Of a DNA stretch of 34,044 bases, positions 18,654 to 29,383 are shown piece by piece. The notes under the pieces were generated by a model that saw only the letters and a list, made by a program, of their open reading frames with translations, searched no databases and was not told the DNA's origin. Each line of letters begins with the position of its first letter. Positions within the stretch are counted from its first letter, which is position 1. Both the position numbers and the translations under genes were made by a program. The stretch is from Methyloversatilis universalis FAM5 (lineage in GTDB: Bacteria > Pseudomonadota > Gammaproteobacteria > Burkholderiales > Rhodocyclaceae): contig NZ_AFHG01000045.1 in the NCBI RefSeq assembly GCF_000214035.2, positions 1-34,044 of the forward strand, read 5' to 3'.

Positions 18654-18664
18654 CTCTTTATACT
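18636..18664 (+). promoter_or_regulatory. aceA promoter
   Basis: TTGTTG (18636-18641), a 17-base spacer and TATACT (18659-18664): a good sigma-70 match. The start would be near 18671, giving a leader of about 245 bases before the aceA ATG. In that leader GTCCGG and CCGGAC (around 18684-18704) can form a hairpin. No open frame in the leader looks coding. Confidence 0.6.
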
Positions 18665-18918
18665 GGCGTTCGTCACGACAGCTGTCCGGTTGCACACGCC
18701 GGACGGCTTCCCGGGCGCCCGATCTGATTGCTCCCAAACGCTGCAACAGGTCCACGCGGGTTTCGTGCATCGGCCCGCATCGGTTCTACAGGCCGAAAGA
18801 TGAACGGTCATCGCAACCGGTCATGGGTGTCAGCACCATCAGCAGCTTTTATTGAGTCAGGGCGTACGGATGGCAGGTCGCCGTCTGTTCGGGTTGTTTT
18901 TTTATTCGAGGACATGCA

Positions 18919-20217
18919 ATGAGCACGAAAGAACAGGAAATCGCCGCAATCCAGAAGGACTGGGACGAGAACCCCCGCTGGAAGGGCATCAAGCGCGGCT
19001 ACACCGCAGCGGATGTCTACCGTCTGCGCGGCTCCTTCCCGGTCGAGTACACGCTGGCCCGCCGCGGCGCGGAAAAGCTGTGGGATCTGGTGAACAACGA
19101 GCCGTTCATCAACTGCCTGGGCGCACTGACCGGTGGTCAGGCCATGCAGCAGGTGAAGGCCGGCGTCAAGGCGATCTACCTGTCGGGCTGGCAAGTCGCT
19201 GCCGACAACAACTCGTACGAAGCGATGTACCCGGACCAGTCGCTGTACCCGGTGGATTCGGTGCCGACCGTGGTCAGCCGCATCAACAACAGCTTCAAGC
19301 GCGCTGACGAAATTCAGCACGCCAAGGGCGTCCACAAGGGCGACAAGGGCTACATCGACTACTTCGCGCCGATCGTTGCCGACGCCGAAGCCGGTTTCGG
19401 CGGCGTGCTGAACGCCCACGAACTGATGAAGGCCATGATCCGCGCTGGCGCGGCAGGCGTTCACTTCGAAGACCAGCTGGCGTCCGTGAAGAAGTGCGGC
19501 CACATGGGTGGCAAGGTGCTGGTGCCGACCCAGGAAGCCGTGCAGAAGCTGATCGCTGCCCGTCTGGCCGCTGACGTCTATGGCGTGCCGACCCTGATCC
19601 TGGCCCGTACCGATGCGGAAGCCGCCGATCTGCTGACCAGCGACTGCGATCCGATCGACAAGCCGTTCGTCACCGGCGAGCGCACCGCCGAAGGCTTCTA
19701 CAAGACCAAGAAGGGTCTGGACCAGGCCATCTCGCGCGGTCTGGCCTACGCGCCGTACGCCGACCTGATCTGGTGCGAAACCGGCACGCCGGACCTGGCT
19801 TTCGCCAAGGCCTTCGCCGACGCGATCCACGCCAAGTTCCCGGGCAAGATGCTGGCCTACAACTGCTCGCCGTCGTTCAACTGGAAGAAGAACCTCGACG
19901 ACGCGACCATCGCCAAGTTCCAGCGCGAACTGGGCGCCATGGGCTACAAGTACCAGTTCATCACCCTGGCCGGCATCCACAACATGTGGTACCACATGTT
20001 CGATCTGGCCCAGGACTACGTTGCCCGCGGCATGTCGGCTTACGTGGAAAAGGTTCAGGAGCCGGAATTCGCGGCCCGCGACCGCGGCTACACCTTCGTG
20101 TCGCACCAGCAGGAAGTCGGCACCGGCTACTTCGACGACGTGACCACCACCATCCAGGGTGGCACTTCGTCGGTGACCGCGCTGACCGGTTCGACCGAAG
20201 AAGAGCAGTTCCACTGA
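18919..20217 (+). CDS. aceA: Isocitrate lyase
   Basis: 432 residues, matching the short proteobacterial isocitrate lyase. It splits isocitrate to glyoxylate and succinate, the first step of the glyoxylate bypass. The catalytic signature KKCGHMGGK has Cys193 (E. coli Cys195), and [41 protein letters not shown] and FNWKKNLDD are conserved. A good Shine-Dalgarno (GAGGAC) lies upstream. It is monocistronic: a strong terminator follows and aceB has its own promoter beyond the LysR gene. Control is probably transcriptional through the inverted-repeat region upstream, with competition for isocitrate set by AceK acting on Icd. In a methylotroph it can also regenerate glyoxylate for the serine cycle; that is inference. 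Confidence 0.98.
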   Translation: MSTKEQEIAAIQKDWDENPRWKGIKRGYTAADVYRLRGSFPVEYTLARRGAEKLWDLVNNEPFINCLGALTGGQAMQQVKAGVKAIYLSGWQVAADNNSYEAMYPDQSLYPVDSVPTVVSRINNSFKRADEIQHAKGVHKGDKGYIDYFAPIVADAEAGFGGVLNAHELMKAMIRAGAAGVHFEDQLASVKKCGHMGGKVLVPTQEAVQKLIAARLAADVYGVPTLILARTDAEAADLLTSDCDPIDKPFVTGERTAEGFYKTKKGLDQAISRGLAYAPYADLIWCETGTPDLAFAKAFADAIHAKFPGKMLAYNCSPSFNWKKNLDDATIAKFQRELGAMGYKYQFITLAGIHNMWYHMFDLAQDYVARGMSAYVEKVQEPEFAARDRGYTFVSHQQEVGTGYFDDVTTTIQGGTSSVTALTGSTEEEQFH

Positions 20218-20226
20218 AATGCGCCG

Positions 20227-20290
20227 GGCCCGCAGTCGCGGGCCTGATGCAGCGAAAGGCCATCCGGCTTGCGCCGGATGGCCTTTTTAT
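20227..20290 (+). terminator. aceA terminator with preceding hairpin
   Basis: A first hairpin GGCCCGC-AGTC-GCGGGCC (20227-20244) is followed by a perfect 14-bp stem from AAAGGCCATCCGGC (20255-20268), loop TTGC, to its complement (20273-20286) and a T run. The second is a strong intrinsic terminator; the first may add 3' end stability. Confidence 0.93.
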
Positions 20291-20344
20291 TTGTGCGTGG
20301 GGGACACCAAAGGCACTCGCTGTCCCTGCCCCACACCTCTCCGC

Positions 20345-21292
20345 TCAGGTTTCCGCCGCCACCGGCAGTTCCGGCATGTAGGCACCGCCGGATTCCCAGT
20401 ACGCCAGATCGCCGTAGGTGATCTTCAGCAGATCGACGAACAGGCGTACGCGCAGCGGCAGATGACGGCGCTGCGGAAACAGCGCGTAGATGCCCATCGG
20501 CGGCGCGGCAAAGTCGCCCAGCACCTCGACCAGAGATCCGTTCGCCAGATCCTCCCGGATCTCCCAGTAGGAGCGCCAGGCCAGTCCAAGTCCGCTCAGC
20601 GCCCAGTCACGAAGTACCGCGCCGTCGTTGCACTCGACCAGATGAGTGATGCGCAGCGTGATCGGCTCGCCGTGCGCCATGAAACTCCAGCCCCGCGCCT
20701 GCGCCCGGTTCGGACCGAGGCCAAGACAGCGGTGCTGCAGAAGGTCGTAAGGGTGGCCCGGTTTGCCGTAGCGGGCCAGATAGTCCGGGCTCGCCACCAC
20801 CACCCGCCGGGTTTCGCCCAATTTGATACTGATCATGCTGGAATCGGGCAGGCTGCCGATGCGCACCGCGCAATCCACGTTTTCATTCACCAGATCGACC
20901 ATGCGGTCGGTCAGATCCAGTGAAATCTTGACCTCAGGGTTCAGGCCCATGAAGCGCTTCACCAGCGGCGCAACGTGCCTGCGACCGAAGCCGGCCGGAG
21001 CGCTCACGCGCAGAAGCCCGGTCGCCCTGGCACCGCCCGCCGTGACGGCGGCATCCGCATTCGCCATTTCGTTCAGGATGCGCTGGCAATCCTCCAGATA
21101 GGCGCTGCCTTCGTGGGTCAGCGTGAGCTTGCGCGTCGTGCGCAGCATCAATTTCACGCCCAGCCGTTCTTCCAGCGCATCGATACGGCGACCGATCACG
21201 GCCGGCTGCACGCCTTCGAGCTTCGCTACCGCCGACAGACTGCCGTGAGCCGCGACCGAAACGAAGGACTCCATCTCCTTGAAGCGATCCAT
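20345..21292 (-). CDS. LysR-type transcriptional regulator, between aceA and aceB
   Basis: 315 residues with the LysR layout. An N-terminal winged helix-turn-helix (MDRFKEMESFVSVAAHGSLS, then AVIGRRIDALEERLGVKLM, residues 1-60) is followed by a substrate-binding domain from about 90 to 300. It is closest in feel to the CrgA/AaeR-like branch that starts MDRF. It is divergent from aceB and convergent with aceA, so control of the glyoxylate bypass is a reasonable inference, not shown. Its start is followed upstream by a TACT-AAA-AGTA repeat that could be an autoregulatory site. No strong Shine-Dalgarno precedes the ATG. The effector is unknown. Confidence 0.88.
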   Translation of the reverse strand: MDRFKEMESFVSVAAHGSLSAVAKLEGVQPAVIGRRIDALEERLGVKLMLRTTRKLTLTHEGSAYLEDCQRILNEMANADAAVTAGGARATGLLRVSAPAGFGRRHVAPLVKRFMGLNPEVKISLDLTDRMVDLVNENVDCAVRIGSLPDSSMISIKLGETRRVVVASPDYLARYGKPGHPYDLLQHRCLGLGPNRAQARGWSFMAHGEPITLRITHLVECNDGAVLRDWALSGLGLAWRSYWEIREDLANGSLVEVLGDFAAPPMGIYALFPQRRHLPLRVRLFVDLLKITYGDLAYWESGGAYMPELPVAAET

Positions 21293-21294
21293 TT

Positions 21295-21322
21295 TGTACT
21301 AAAAGTAAAAGATAAATGTACT
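21295..21322. promoter_or_regulatory. Candidate LysR-regulator binding site between the LTTR gene and aceB
   Basis: TGTACT occurs at 21295-21300 and again at 21317-21322, a spacing of 22 bases or two helical turns. The first copy overlaps the inverted repeat TACT-AAA-AGTA (21297-21307). The site lies directly upstream of the regulator start codon, in an AT-rich patch, as expected of an autoregulatory LysR site. Confidence 0.35.
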
Positions 21323-21332
21323 TCAGGAAAGC

Positions 21333-21361
21333 TTAACGGATGCATAAGGAAAGTCTAGTAT
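21333..21361 (+). promoter_or_regulatory. Candidate aceB promoter
   Basis: TTAACG (21333-21338), a 17-base spacer and TAGTAT (21356-21361). The leader to the aceB start is about 220 bases. Each hexamer is a moderate sigma-70 match. No coding frame was credible in 21368-21589. Confidence 0.4.
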
Positions 21362-21589
21362 TTGTGCAGATGCAGCAATTCATGCCGGGCACAACCTGGT
21401 CTGATGCATCGGACGTTAGACCCCGGTCCTCCCGTCCGCACCGCGCGCAACCCGCTCGCTGCGGCACACCCGCCCGACGACGGCACCACCGCCGCCGATC
21501 GGGTGTGAGGGACGGCCACCCTGTCCGGAGCACGGAGCAAGCACGCTCACGTCATACCGGCTCTCGAACCGTTATCGGAGCGTACGCAC

Positions 21590-23212
<1,623 letters not shown>

Positions 23213-23235
23213 GCCTACCCCACGCAGCATCATGG

Positions 23236-23262
23236 ACGGCGCCCCAAAAGGGCGCCGTTTTT
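23236..23262 (+). terminator. aceB intrinsic terminator
   Basis: Stem ACGGCGCCC / GGGCGCCGT with loop CAAAA and a T run. Lies 23 bases past the stop. Bases 23263-23395, between this and the next terminator, hold nothing I can support. Confidence 0.92.
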
Positions 23263-23395
23263 CGTTCACGACGCTGCGCTGCGGCCGCAGCCGGAGGACC
23301 GCGGCGCTGCCCACGCTCCTGCTCACCGGACAGATCTGTTGTCCCCGGCCACAAGCAGACCACGGATTGATACAAAACGGAGAAAACAGAGGGCG

Positions 23396-23421
23396 AAAAA
23401 AAAGCCCGCTCTCCGGCGGGC
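23396..23421 (-). terminator. Cytochrome c gene terminator (minus strand)
   Basis: On the minus strand the stem GCCCGC / GCGGGC with a 6-base loop is followed by eight T residues. It lies about 40 bases beyond the cytochrome stop. Confidence 0.9.
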
Positions 23422-23461
23422 TCTTGCTTCGGCAGGGGCGGCGGTAACCGCCCGCCTGGCA

Positions 23462-23842
23462 TCACTCCATCGGATTGACCTTGCCCGGAGCGATCTTGCC
23501 GTCGGAACGGCCCTTCAGGTAAGAAAAGAGGCTGTCGATCTTCTCGCCCTTGAGGAAGGGATGCGGAGGCATGCCGCGATCAGCGTGCGAACCATCAACG
23601 ACGATGCCGATGAATTCTTCCTTCGTGTACTTCTTCAGGCCTTCGATCAGCGACGGGCCGACCATGCCTTCCTGATTCGCGCCGTGGCAGCGCTCACAGG
23701 CGGCCTGACGCCACACCTTCCAGCCGTTCAGCGTCTTGGCATCGACCTTGTTGCCTTCGGCAACCTTGTACGGCGCTTCCTGCGCCATGGCGGTGGAAGC
23801 CAGCGCTGCCAGCACGACGGCGGCGAGTTGTTTACGAATCAC
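23462..23842 (-). CDS. Small periplasmic class I cytochrome c
   Basis: 126 residues. A signal peptide (MIRKQLAAVVLAALASTAMA, cleavage after about residue 20) directs it to the periplasm. One haem site is present: Cys49-Glu-Arg-Cys52-His53 (CERCH), with Met91 in RGMPPHP the likely sixth ligand. The C-terminal part (LFSYLKGRSDGKIAPGK) resembles small cytochromes that take electrons from PQQ-dependent alcohol or methanol dehydrogenases, which would fit a methylotroph, but no such dehydrogenase is in the window. The start is GTG at 23842, supported by GAGGAG about 8 bases upstream. The gene is a single transcription unit, closed by its own terminator. Confidence 0.88.
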   Translation of the reverse strand: MIRKQLAAVVLAALASTAMAQEAPYKVAEGNKVDAKTLNGWKVWRQAACERCHGANQEGMVGPSLIEGLKKYTKEEFIGIVVDGSHADRGMPPHPFLKGEKIDSLFSYLKGRSDGKIAPGKVNPME

Positions 23843-24024
23843 AATCAGCTCTCCTCAATTGATTGATGGGTGTTGCAAGTGGGCAAAACGATCAGTCCGG
23901 TCAATAGGATTACATGACCTGCGAAGGACCGGGAATAAGTGTCGGCTTATGGCTGGCGCTTTCCAGAACTCGCAAGCTTACCGTGCAGCCCTGATTAAAA
24001 AAAGAGTCTCAAGCCTTCAACCGA

Positions 24025-24474
24025 TCAACGGCTACCGGTTGAGCCAAAACCGCCAGAACCACGCTGCGACGCAGCAAAATCGCTGACCTCGTTCAGCCGG
24101 ACCTGTACCACCGGCACCACCACGAGCTGCGCGATCCGCTCCAACGGCTCAAGGACAAATTCGTGCTGTCCGCGGTTCCACATAGACACAAATATTTGCC
24201 CCTGATAGTCGGAATCGATCAGGCCCACCAGGTTGCCCAGCACAATGCCGTGCTTGTGTCCCAGACCCGAGCGCGGCAGCACCAGTGCGGCCAGACCCGG
24301 ATCCTCAAGATGGATGGCGATGCCGCTGGGCACCAGCAAGGTGTCACCCGGTCTGAGCACGACAGAAGCGTCGACACAGGCGCGCAAATCCAGCCCGGCG
24401 GCACCTGGCGTGGCATAGGCGGGCTGCAGCGTGCGCAGCCGCTCATCGAGAATCTTGTAGTCGAGCACGGACAT
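24025..24474 (-). CDS. dut: Deoxyuridine 5'-triphosphate nucleotidohydrolase (dUTPase)
   Basis: 149 residues, the size of trimeric dUTPase. It hydrolyses dUTP to dUMP and pyrophosphate, keeping uracil out of DNA and supplying dTMP synthesis. All five motifs are visible: [36 protein letters not shown] with the catalytic Asp, [11 protein letters not shown], and the C-terminal flexible arm [10 protein letters not shown]. Its ATG shares one base with the coaBC stop, so the two are co-translated, the coaBC-dut order common in proteobacteria. A hairpin (CAACCG...CGGTTG) spans the 3' end, with a T7 run further on that may serve as a weak terminator. Confidence 0.97.
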   Translation of the reverse strand: MSVLDYKILDERLRTLQPAYATPGAAGLDLRACVDASVVLRPGDTLLVPSGIAIHLEDPGLAALVLPRSGLGHKHGIVLGNLVGLIDSDYQGQIFVSMWNRGQHEFVLEPLERIAQLVVVPVVQVRLNEVSDFAASQRGSGGFGSTGSR

Positions 24475-25679
24475 CAGGCTTCTTTCATCAGACGTGAAAC
24501 ATGTTCGAGGATGGCGCGCGCCACCTCGGTCTTGGCGGCACGCGGCAGAGGATGGCGGCCGTGATCGTCATACAGCACCACCTGATTGTCATCACTGCCG
24601 AGACCATCGCTCACCAGGTTGCCGACCACGAGCGGCAGCTTCTTGGCCACGCGCTTGCCCTGGGCGTAGGCGTCCAGATCGTGGCTCTCGGCGGCGAAGC
24701 CGACACAGAAAGGTGCATCCGGCCTCGATGCGACAGCGGCCAAAATGTCGGGGTTGCGCACCATGTCGATCGACAGGGTGTCGGCACTTTTCTTGATTTT
24801 CTGCGCGCTGGGCGCGACAGGACGGTAATCGGCGACCGCCGCGACCGCGATGAAAAGATCCGATCCGGCGCAGCGCGTCATCACCTGCGCATGCATTTCA
24901 GCGGCGCTGCGCACGTCGACACGTTCGACCCCGTATGGACACGGCAGTGCGGTAGGGCCGCTCACCAGGGTGACGCAGGCGCCCGCTCTGGCGGCCTCCA
25001 GCGCCAGCGCATAGCCCATGCGACCGGAACTGAGGTTGGTCACCACCCGCACCGGATCAATGGCTTCCGAGGTCGGCCCGGCCGTGATCAGCACGCGTTG
25101 CCCGAGCAGGCGCTTGGGCGTGAAATGAGCACGCACGGCCTCAAGCAGCACCTCGGGCTCGACCATGCGGCCAAGACCCACTTCGCCACAGGCCTGCTCG
25201 CCTGCGGCCGGGCCCACCACGAGGGCTCCATCCTCCCTCAGCGTATCCATATTGCGGACCGTGGCCGGGTGTTCCCACATCTGGCGGTTCATGGCCGGCG
25301 CCACCATCAGCGCACAACCGGTGTCGCGTGCCAGACACAGCGTAGTCAGCAGATCATCGGCGCGGCCCTGAACCAGACGGGCGATGCAGTCCGCGGTGGC
25401 CGGGGCTATCAGGATGAGCGAGGCATCGCGGCTCAGGTCGATGTGAGCCATGCCGTTGGGCATGCGCGCATCCCACAGGTCGGTCCACACCGGTTCGCCG
25501 GTAATGGCCTGGAAGGTGGCGGCGCCGACGAAATGACCGGCCGCTTCGGTCATGACCACGCGCACGTGCGCGCCGTCCTTGATCAGCAGGCGGGCCAGTT
25601 CGGCCGCCTTGTAGGCCGCGACACCGCCGGTGACGGCCAGCACGACGGAACGTCCGGCCAGCTCGGGCTGTGCATTCAT
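24474..25679 (-). CDS. coaBC: Bifunctional phosphopantothenoylcysteine decarboxylase/synthetase
   Basis: About 401 residues from the ATG at 25679 ([19 protein letters not shown]). CoaC (N-terminal, FMN) decarboxylates 4'-phosphopantothenoylcysteine; CoaB (C-terminal) makes it from 4'-phosphopantothenate, CTP and cysteine, in coenzyme A synthesis. CoaC motifs are [27 protein letters not shown] and the active-site Cys segment [13 protein letters not shown]. CoaB motifs are [26 protein letters not shown], and the lysines of KIKKS and KKLPLVVGN. An upstream extension to 25781 is rejected: it runs antisense into radC and lacks a Met. Divergent from radC with 45 bases between starts. Confidence 0.97.
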   Translation of the reverse strand: MNAQPELAGRSVVLAVTGGVAAYKAAELARLLIKDGAHVRVVMTEAAGHFVGAATFQAITGEPVWTDLWDARMPNGMAHIDLSRDASLILIAPATADCIARLVQGRADDLLTTLCLARDTGCALMVAPAMNRQMWEHPATVRNMDTLREDGALVVGPAAGEQACGEVGLGRMVEPEVLLEAVRAHFTPKRLLGQRVLITAGPTSEAIDPVRVVTNLSSGRMGYALALEAARAGACVTLVSGPTALPCPYGVERVDVRSAAEMHAQVMTRCAGSDLFIAVAAVADYRPVAPSAQKIKKSADTLSIDMVRNPDILAAVASRPDAPFCVGFAAESHDLDAYAQGKRVAKKLPLVVGNLVSDGLGSDDNQVVLYDDHGRHPLPRAAKTEVARAILEHVSRLMKEA

Positions 25680-25724
25680 GACAATGGTGTATCCTGCGCC
25701 AGTTCGACCACGGATTGTAACGCG

Positions 25725-26402
25725 ATGGCGATCAAGGACTGGAGCGAGGACCACAGACCGCGCGAGCGGCTGCTGATGCACGGCGCGGAGGCCCTGTCAG
25801 CAGCGGAACTGCTGGCCATCTTCCTGCGCGTGGGCGTGGCGGGGAAATCGGCGGTCGAGCTGGCGCAGGACCTGCTCGGCCATTTCGATGGCAGCGTGGT
25901 CCGTCTGCACAACGCCAGCGTCGCCGAACTGTGCCGAGTCAAGGGCATGGGCAGCGCCAAGGCCGCACAGTTGAAGGCGACGTTCGAACTGGCCCGCCGC
26001 GGGTTACACGAACAGCTGGAACAGCGCGACGCCTTCACCTCTCCGCAGACGGTGCGCGACTGGCTGATGCTGCGGCTGGCAGGCCTGAACCACGAAGTGT
26101 TCATGGTGATGCTGCTGGACGCTCAGAACCGCCTGTTGCGCGCGGTCGAACTGTTCCGCGGCACGCTCACGCAGACCAGCGTCTATCCGCGCGAAGTGGT
26201 AAAACTGTCGCTGGCGCACAACGCGGCGGCCGTCATCCTGGCGCATAACCACCCGTCCGGCCTGGCCGAGCCTTCGCGCGCCGACGAGCTTCTGACCCAG
26301 ACGCTGAAGCAGGCGCTGGCACTGGTGGATGTGCGGGTGCTGGACCACGTCATCATCGGCAGCGGCGCAAGCTGCTCGTTCGCCGAACGCGGAATGCTCT
26401 GA
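25725..26402 (+). CDS. radC: RadC family JAB/MPN-domain protein
   Basis: 225 residues. An N-terminal helix-hairpin-helix region (about 1-85, including [18 protein letters not shown]) is followed by a JAB1/MPN metalloprotease-like domain with the metal motif [16 protein letters not shown] (His, His and Asp ligands). The family was once linked to DNA repair, but the founding radC phenotype was later assigned elsewhere, so the function is open. The ATG at 25725 is chosen because [17 protein letters not shown] is the usual family N-terminus; a long upstream open frame on this strand is a shadow of coaBC. It is divergent from coaBC. Confidence 0.95.
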   Translation: MAIKDWSEDHRPRERLLMHGAEALSAAELLAIFLRVGVAGKSAVELAQDLLGHFDGSVVRLHNASVAELCRVKGMGSAKAAQLKATFELARRGLHEQLEQRDAFTSPQTVRDWLMLRLAGLNHEVFMVMLLDAQNRLLRAVELFRGTLTQTSVYPREVVKLSLAHNAAAVILAHNHPSGLAEPSRADELLTQTLKQALALVDVRVLDHVIIGSGASCSFAERGML

Positions 26403-26407
26403 AGAAC

Positions 26408-26437
26408 TTGAACAAACCGGGATCGATCCGCTATAAT
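26408..26437 (+). promoter_or_regulatory. rpmBG promoter
   Basis: TTGAAC (26408-26413), an 18-base spacer and a perfect TATAAT (26432-26437), beginning just after the radC stop and about 25 bases before rpmB. The best sigma-70 promoter in the window. Confidence 0.8.
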
Positions 26438-26468
26438 CGCGAGCTTTTCCGATTCTGGAGCTCGAAAC

Positions 26469-26705
26469 ATGTCCCGCGTTTGCCAAGTTACCGGGAAGTC
26501 GCCGATGGTGGGCAACAACGTTTCCCACGCCAACAACAAAACCAAGCGCCGCTTCCTGCCCAATCTCCAGCAACGCCGTTTCTGGCTGGAGTCCGAAAAC
26601 CGCTTCATCAGCCTGCGCGTCAGCACCAAGGGTCTGCGCACGATTGACAAGAAGGGTATCGAAACCGTGCTCGCGGAAATCCGCGCTCGCGGCGAAAAGA
26701 TCTGA
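26469..26705 (+). CDS. rpmB: 50S ribosomal protein L28
   Basis: 78 residues, the normal L28 length, starting [29 protein letters not shown] with the family core [19 protein letters not shown]. Structural protein of the large ribosomal subunit. It is the first gene of the rpmB-rpmG operon, driven by a near-consensus promoter; rpmG follows after 92 bases. Confidence 0.98.
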   Translation: MSRVCQVTGKSPMVGNNVSHANNKTKRRFLPNLQQRRFWLESENRFISLRVSTKGLRTIDKKGIETVLAEIRARGEKI

Positions 26706-26797
26706 TCCGGAACCCCGCGTTCCGAACAGCACGCATTTCCGGCCGCGCCGGATTAACCAATCCGGCTCTGCCGGCATAGACAGGAAGGAAAGACGTC

Positions 26798-26965
26798 ATG
26801 GCCAAGGGCGGACGCGACAAGATCAAGCTGGAATCGACTGCCGGTACCGGCCACTTCTACACCACGGACAAGAACAAGCGCACCACGCCGGAAAAAATGG
26901 AGATCATGAAATTCGATCCCAAGGCGCGCAAGCACGTGATGTACAAGGAAACCAAGCTGAAGTAA
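26798..26965 (+). CDS. rpmG: 50S ribosomal protein L33
   Basis: 55 residues: [20 protein letters not shown], with later segments [19 protein letters not shown] and YKETKLK. The usual size and sequence of proteobacterial L33. It contains no cysteines, so it is the zinc-free C- form. It is preceded by a strong purine-rich ribosome binding site (AGGAAGGAAAG) and follows rpmB in the standard operon. A 16-bp perfect terminator stem follows. Confidence 0.98.
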   Translation: MAKGGRDKIKLESTAGTGHFYTTDKNKRTTPEKMEIMKFDPKARKHVMYKETKLK

Positions 26966-26998
26966 GTTTCCCAGCCATCCACAGGGATGGCCGAAGTG

Positions 26999-27033
26999 CA
27001 ATAAAAAACCCGCCGTCGGCGGGTTTTTTATTG
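26999..27033. terminator. Bidirectional terminator between rpmG and purM
   Basis: A perfect 16-bp stem (26999-27014 with 27018-27033) around the loop GTC: CCCGCC/GGCGGG flanked by six A and six T residues. Serves the convergent rpmBG and purM transcripts. Confidence 0.94.
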
Positions 27034-27099
27034 CCCGGATGATCGAAAACAGTCATCCGCCGCACGGGCCAGGGGGCGCAGGCGCCCCCGAAGCCTGTA

Positions 27100-28155
27100 T
27101 CAGCGGACGACCGTCTGCGCCTCACCCACTGCGCAGCGCTGGATGCGACCGATGCGGTATACGGTCTCCCCGGCGGTCGTCAGCGACTGGACCGCACGGT
27201 CGGCATCCGCCGCAGACACGATCACCACCATGCCGATACCGCAGTTGAACACGCGGTACATTTCCTGTTCAGCTACATTGCCCGCCTCGCGGAGCCAGGC
27301 AAACAGCGGCGGCAACGGCCAGGCGGACGCGTCGATATGGGCAGACAGGCCGGCCGGCAGCACGCGCGGCACGTTGTCCAGCAGACCGCCGCCGGTGATG
27401 TGGGCCATGCCCTTCACCAGGCCCGGCGCTTCCTTCATCAGCGCGAGCAGCGGCTTCACGTAGATGCGGGTCGGTTCGAGCACGGTTTCACGCAGCGTGC
27501 GGCCGTGGAAATCCGCATTGAGATCCGGTGCGTCGCGCTCAAGAATCTTGCGCAGCAGCGAATAGCCGTTGGAATGCGCGCCGCTGGACGCCAGACCCAG
27601 CACCACATCGCCTTCGGCGATGGTTTCGCCGGTGATCAGCAGGCTCTTTTCTGCGATGCCGACCGCGAAGCCGGCCAGATCGTATTCACCGGCCGGGTAC
27701 ATGCCCGGCATTTCGGCCGTTTCACCGCCGATCAGCGCACAGCCCGCCAGTTCGCAGCCACGAGCGATGCCGCCGACGACGCGTGCGGCGGTATCGACAT
27801 CCAGCTTGCCGCAGGCAAAGTAGTCAAGAAAGAACACCGGCTCTGCGCCCTGCACCAGGATGTCGTTCACGCTCATCGCAACCAGATCCTGACCCACCGT
27901 GTCATGGCCGTCGAGCTGGAAGGCCAGCTTGAGCTTGGTGCCCACGCCGTCGGTACCCGACACCAGCACCGGTTCGCGGTAGTTCTTCGACACCTCAAAC
28001 AGTGCGCCGAAACCACCGATGCCACCGATCACCTCCGGACGCATGGTGCGCTTGGCCAGCGGCTTGATGCGCTCGACCAGCGCATCACCGGCATCGATGT
28101 CCACACCGGCGGCGGCGTAACTGAGAGGGGCTCGGGAATCAGTGGATGAAGTCAT
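27100..28155 (-). CDS. purM: Phosphoribosylformylglycinamidine cyclo-ligase (AIR synthetase)
   Basis: 351 residues, normal for PurM. It uses ATP to close formylglycinamidine ribonucleotide to aminoimidazole ribonucleotide, step five of purine synthesis. Conserved elements are [20 protein letters not shown] at the N-terminus, [57 protein letters not shown], and the C-terminal [18 protein letters not shown]. It is divergent from the permease-hda genes, an arrangement frequent in betaproteobacteria. No convincing Shine-Dalgarno precedes the ATG. Confidence 0.98.
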   Translation of the reverse strand: MTSSTDSRAPLSYAAAGVDIDAGDALVERIKPLAKRTMRPEVIGGIGGFGALFEVSKNYREPVLVSGTDGVGTKLKLAFQLDGHDTVGQDLVAMSVNDILVQGAEPVFFLDYFACGKLDVDTAARVVGGIARGCELAGCALIGGETAEMPGMYPAGEYDLAGFAVGIAEKSLLITGETIAEGDVVLGLASSGAHSNGYSLLRKILERDAPDLNADFHGRTLRETVLEPTRIYVKPLLALMKEAPGLVKGMAHITGGGLLDNVPRVLPAGLSAHIDASAWPLPPLFAWLREAGNVAEQEMYRVFNCGIGMVVIVSAADADRAVQSLTTAGETVYRIGRIQRCAVGEAQTVVR

Positions 28156-28297
28156 GACATATGGGGCGCAAGGCGCCGTGAAAACAGGATGAATGGACGG
28201 GATTGCAGCGGAATCTTGCTAAACTGCGGGGCGTTTTTGCACCGCATTCGCGCATTCCGCCCCAAGGGTGCGCATTCTACCCCTGCCCGCCCCTGCC

Positions 28298-29383
28298 ATG
28301 ACCTCTCCCGGCATCAACCGCAAACAAACCTTGCTGTGGGCAGGTGTCGGTGCGGCCATCGTCGGCGTGCTGTGGCTGCTCGGACCGACGCTGTCGCCCT
28401 TCATGCTCGGCCTGGTGCTCGCCTACATCTTCGAACCGCTGGTGGATCGGCTGCACCGGCGCGGCGTGCCCCGTACGCTCGCGGTGGTGCTCACCATCCT
28501 GCTGGTGATCGGGCTTCTGGTCGGTCTGGTGCTCATCCTGGTACCGGTGATACAGCAGGAAGTACGCACGTTGATTGAACGCCTGCCGACCTATCTGACC
28601 GCCGCGCACGATCAGCTCATTCCCTGGCTACAAACGCACTTCGGCATCAGCCTGAAACTCGACGTCGACAGCCTGAAGAAATTCATCGCGAAAAACTGGA
28701 GCAGCGCTCAGGATTACCTGATGCTCGTGCTGGAGTACGTGAGCAGCCGGAGCACCGTCATTCTCGGCGTAATGGCCAATCTGCTGCTGACGCCGGTGGT
28801 CATGTTCTATCTGATGCGCGACTGGCGTGAACTGCGCCAGCGGGTCAGCAAGCTGGTACCCCGTCCGTGGCTGGAACGCACGCTGTCGCTGGCCGACGAG
28901 ATCGACGCCGTGCTGGCGGAATTCCTGCGCGGCCAGCTGTCGGTCATGGTGGCACTGGCGCTGTTCTACAGCATCGGTCTGTGGATCGCGGGCGTTGATT
29001 ACGCGTTGCCGCTCGGCCTGCTTTCCGGCCTGCTCGGCTTCATTCCGTACGTCGGATTTTCCAGCGGCCTGCTGCTGTCGCTTCTGGTCGCGGCGCTGCA
29101 GTTCCAGGGCTGGTCACCCGTGATCGGTGTGGCCATCGTGTACGGTCTGGGTCAGGTACTGGAAAGCTTTGTGCTCACCCCCTGGCTGGTGGGTGACCGG
29201 ATCGGCCTTCACCCGCTGGCAGTGATTTTTGCGTTGATGGCTTTCGGCCAGCTGTTCGGCTTCGTCGGCGTGCTGGTCGCGCTGCCCGCCTCCGCGGCGC
29301 TTCTGGTCGGACTGCGCGAAGTGCGCCGGCATTATTTGGCCAGCGGTTTCTATCAGGGCGACTCGCCCAAGATCATCGAATGA
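28298..29383 (+). CDS. AI-2E/PerM family membrane permease
   Basis: 361 residues from the ATG at 28298 (MTSPGINRKQTLLWAGVG); a GTG at 28268 in the same frame would add ten residues but looks less likely. About seven to eight hydrophobic segments are arranged as in the AI-2 exporter/PerM family: two or three near the N-terminus, a soluble helical stretch about 95-145 (LIERLPTYLTAAHDQLIPWL), then a membrane block including GLLSGLLGFIPYVGF and VYGLGQVLESFVLTPWLVGDRIGLHPL, the family signature. The substrate is unknown; some family members exchange Na+/H+ or export AI-2. Its stop overlaps the hda start (ATGA), so the pair is coupled. Confidence 0.85.
   Translation: MTSPGINRKQTLLWAGVGAAIVGVLWLLGPTLSPFMLGLVLAYIFEPLVDRLHRRGVPRTLAVVLTILLVIGLLVGLVLILVPVIQQEVRTLIERLPTYLTAAHDQLIPWLQTHFGISLKLDVDSLKKFIAKNWSSAQDYLMLVLEYVSSRSTVILGVMANLLLTPVVMFYLMRDWRELRQRVSKLVPRPWLERTLSLADEIDAVLAEFLRGQLSVMVALALFYSIGLWIAGVDYALPLGLLSGLLGFIPYVGFSSGLLLSLLVAALQFQGWSPVIGVAIVYGLGQVLESFVLTPWLVGDRIGLHPLAVIFALMAFGQLFGFVGVLVALPASAALLVGLREVRRHYLASGFYQGDSPKIIE

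Noticed and set aside
24501-25724. Upstream extension of radC antisense to coaBC (would give a 633-residue protein)
   Set aside because: The family N-terminus [16 protein letters not shown] begins at 25725; everything before it is an antisense shadow of coaBC.
25680-25781. N-terminal extension of coaBC
   Set aside because: It overlaps the radC start and has no good start codon; CoaBC begins with [19 protein letters not shown] at 25679.
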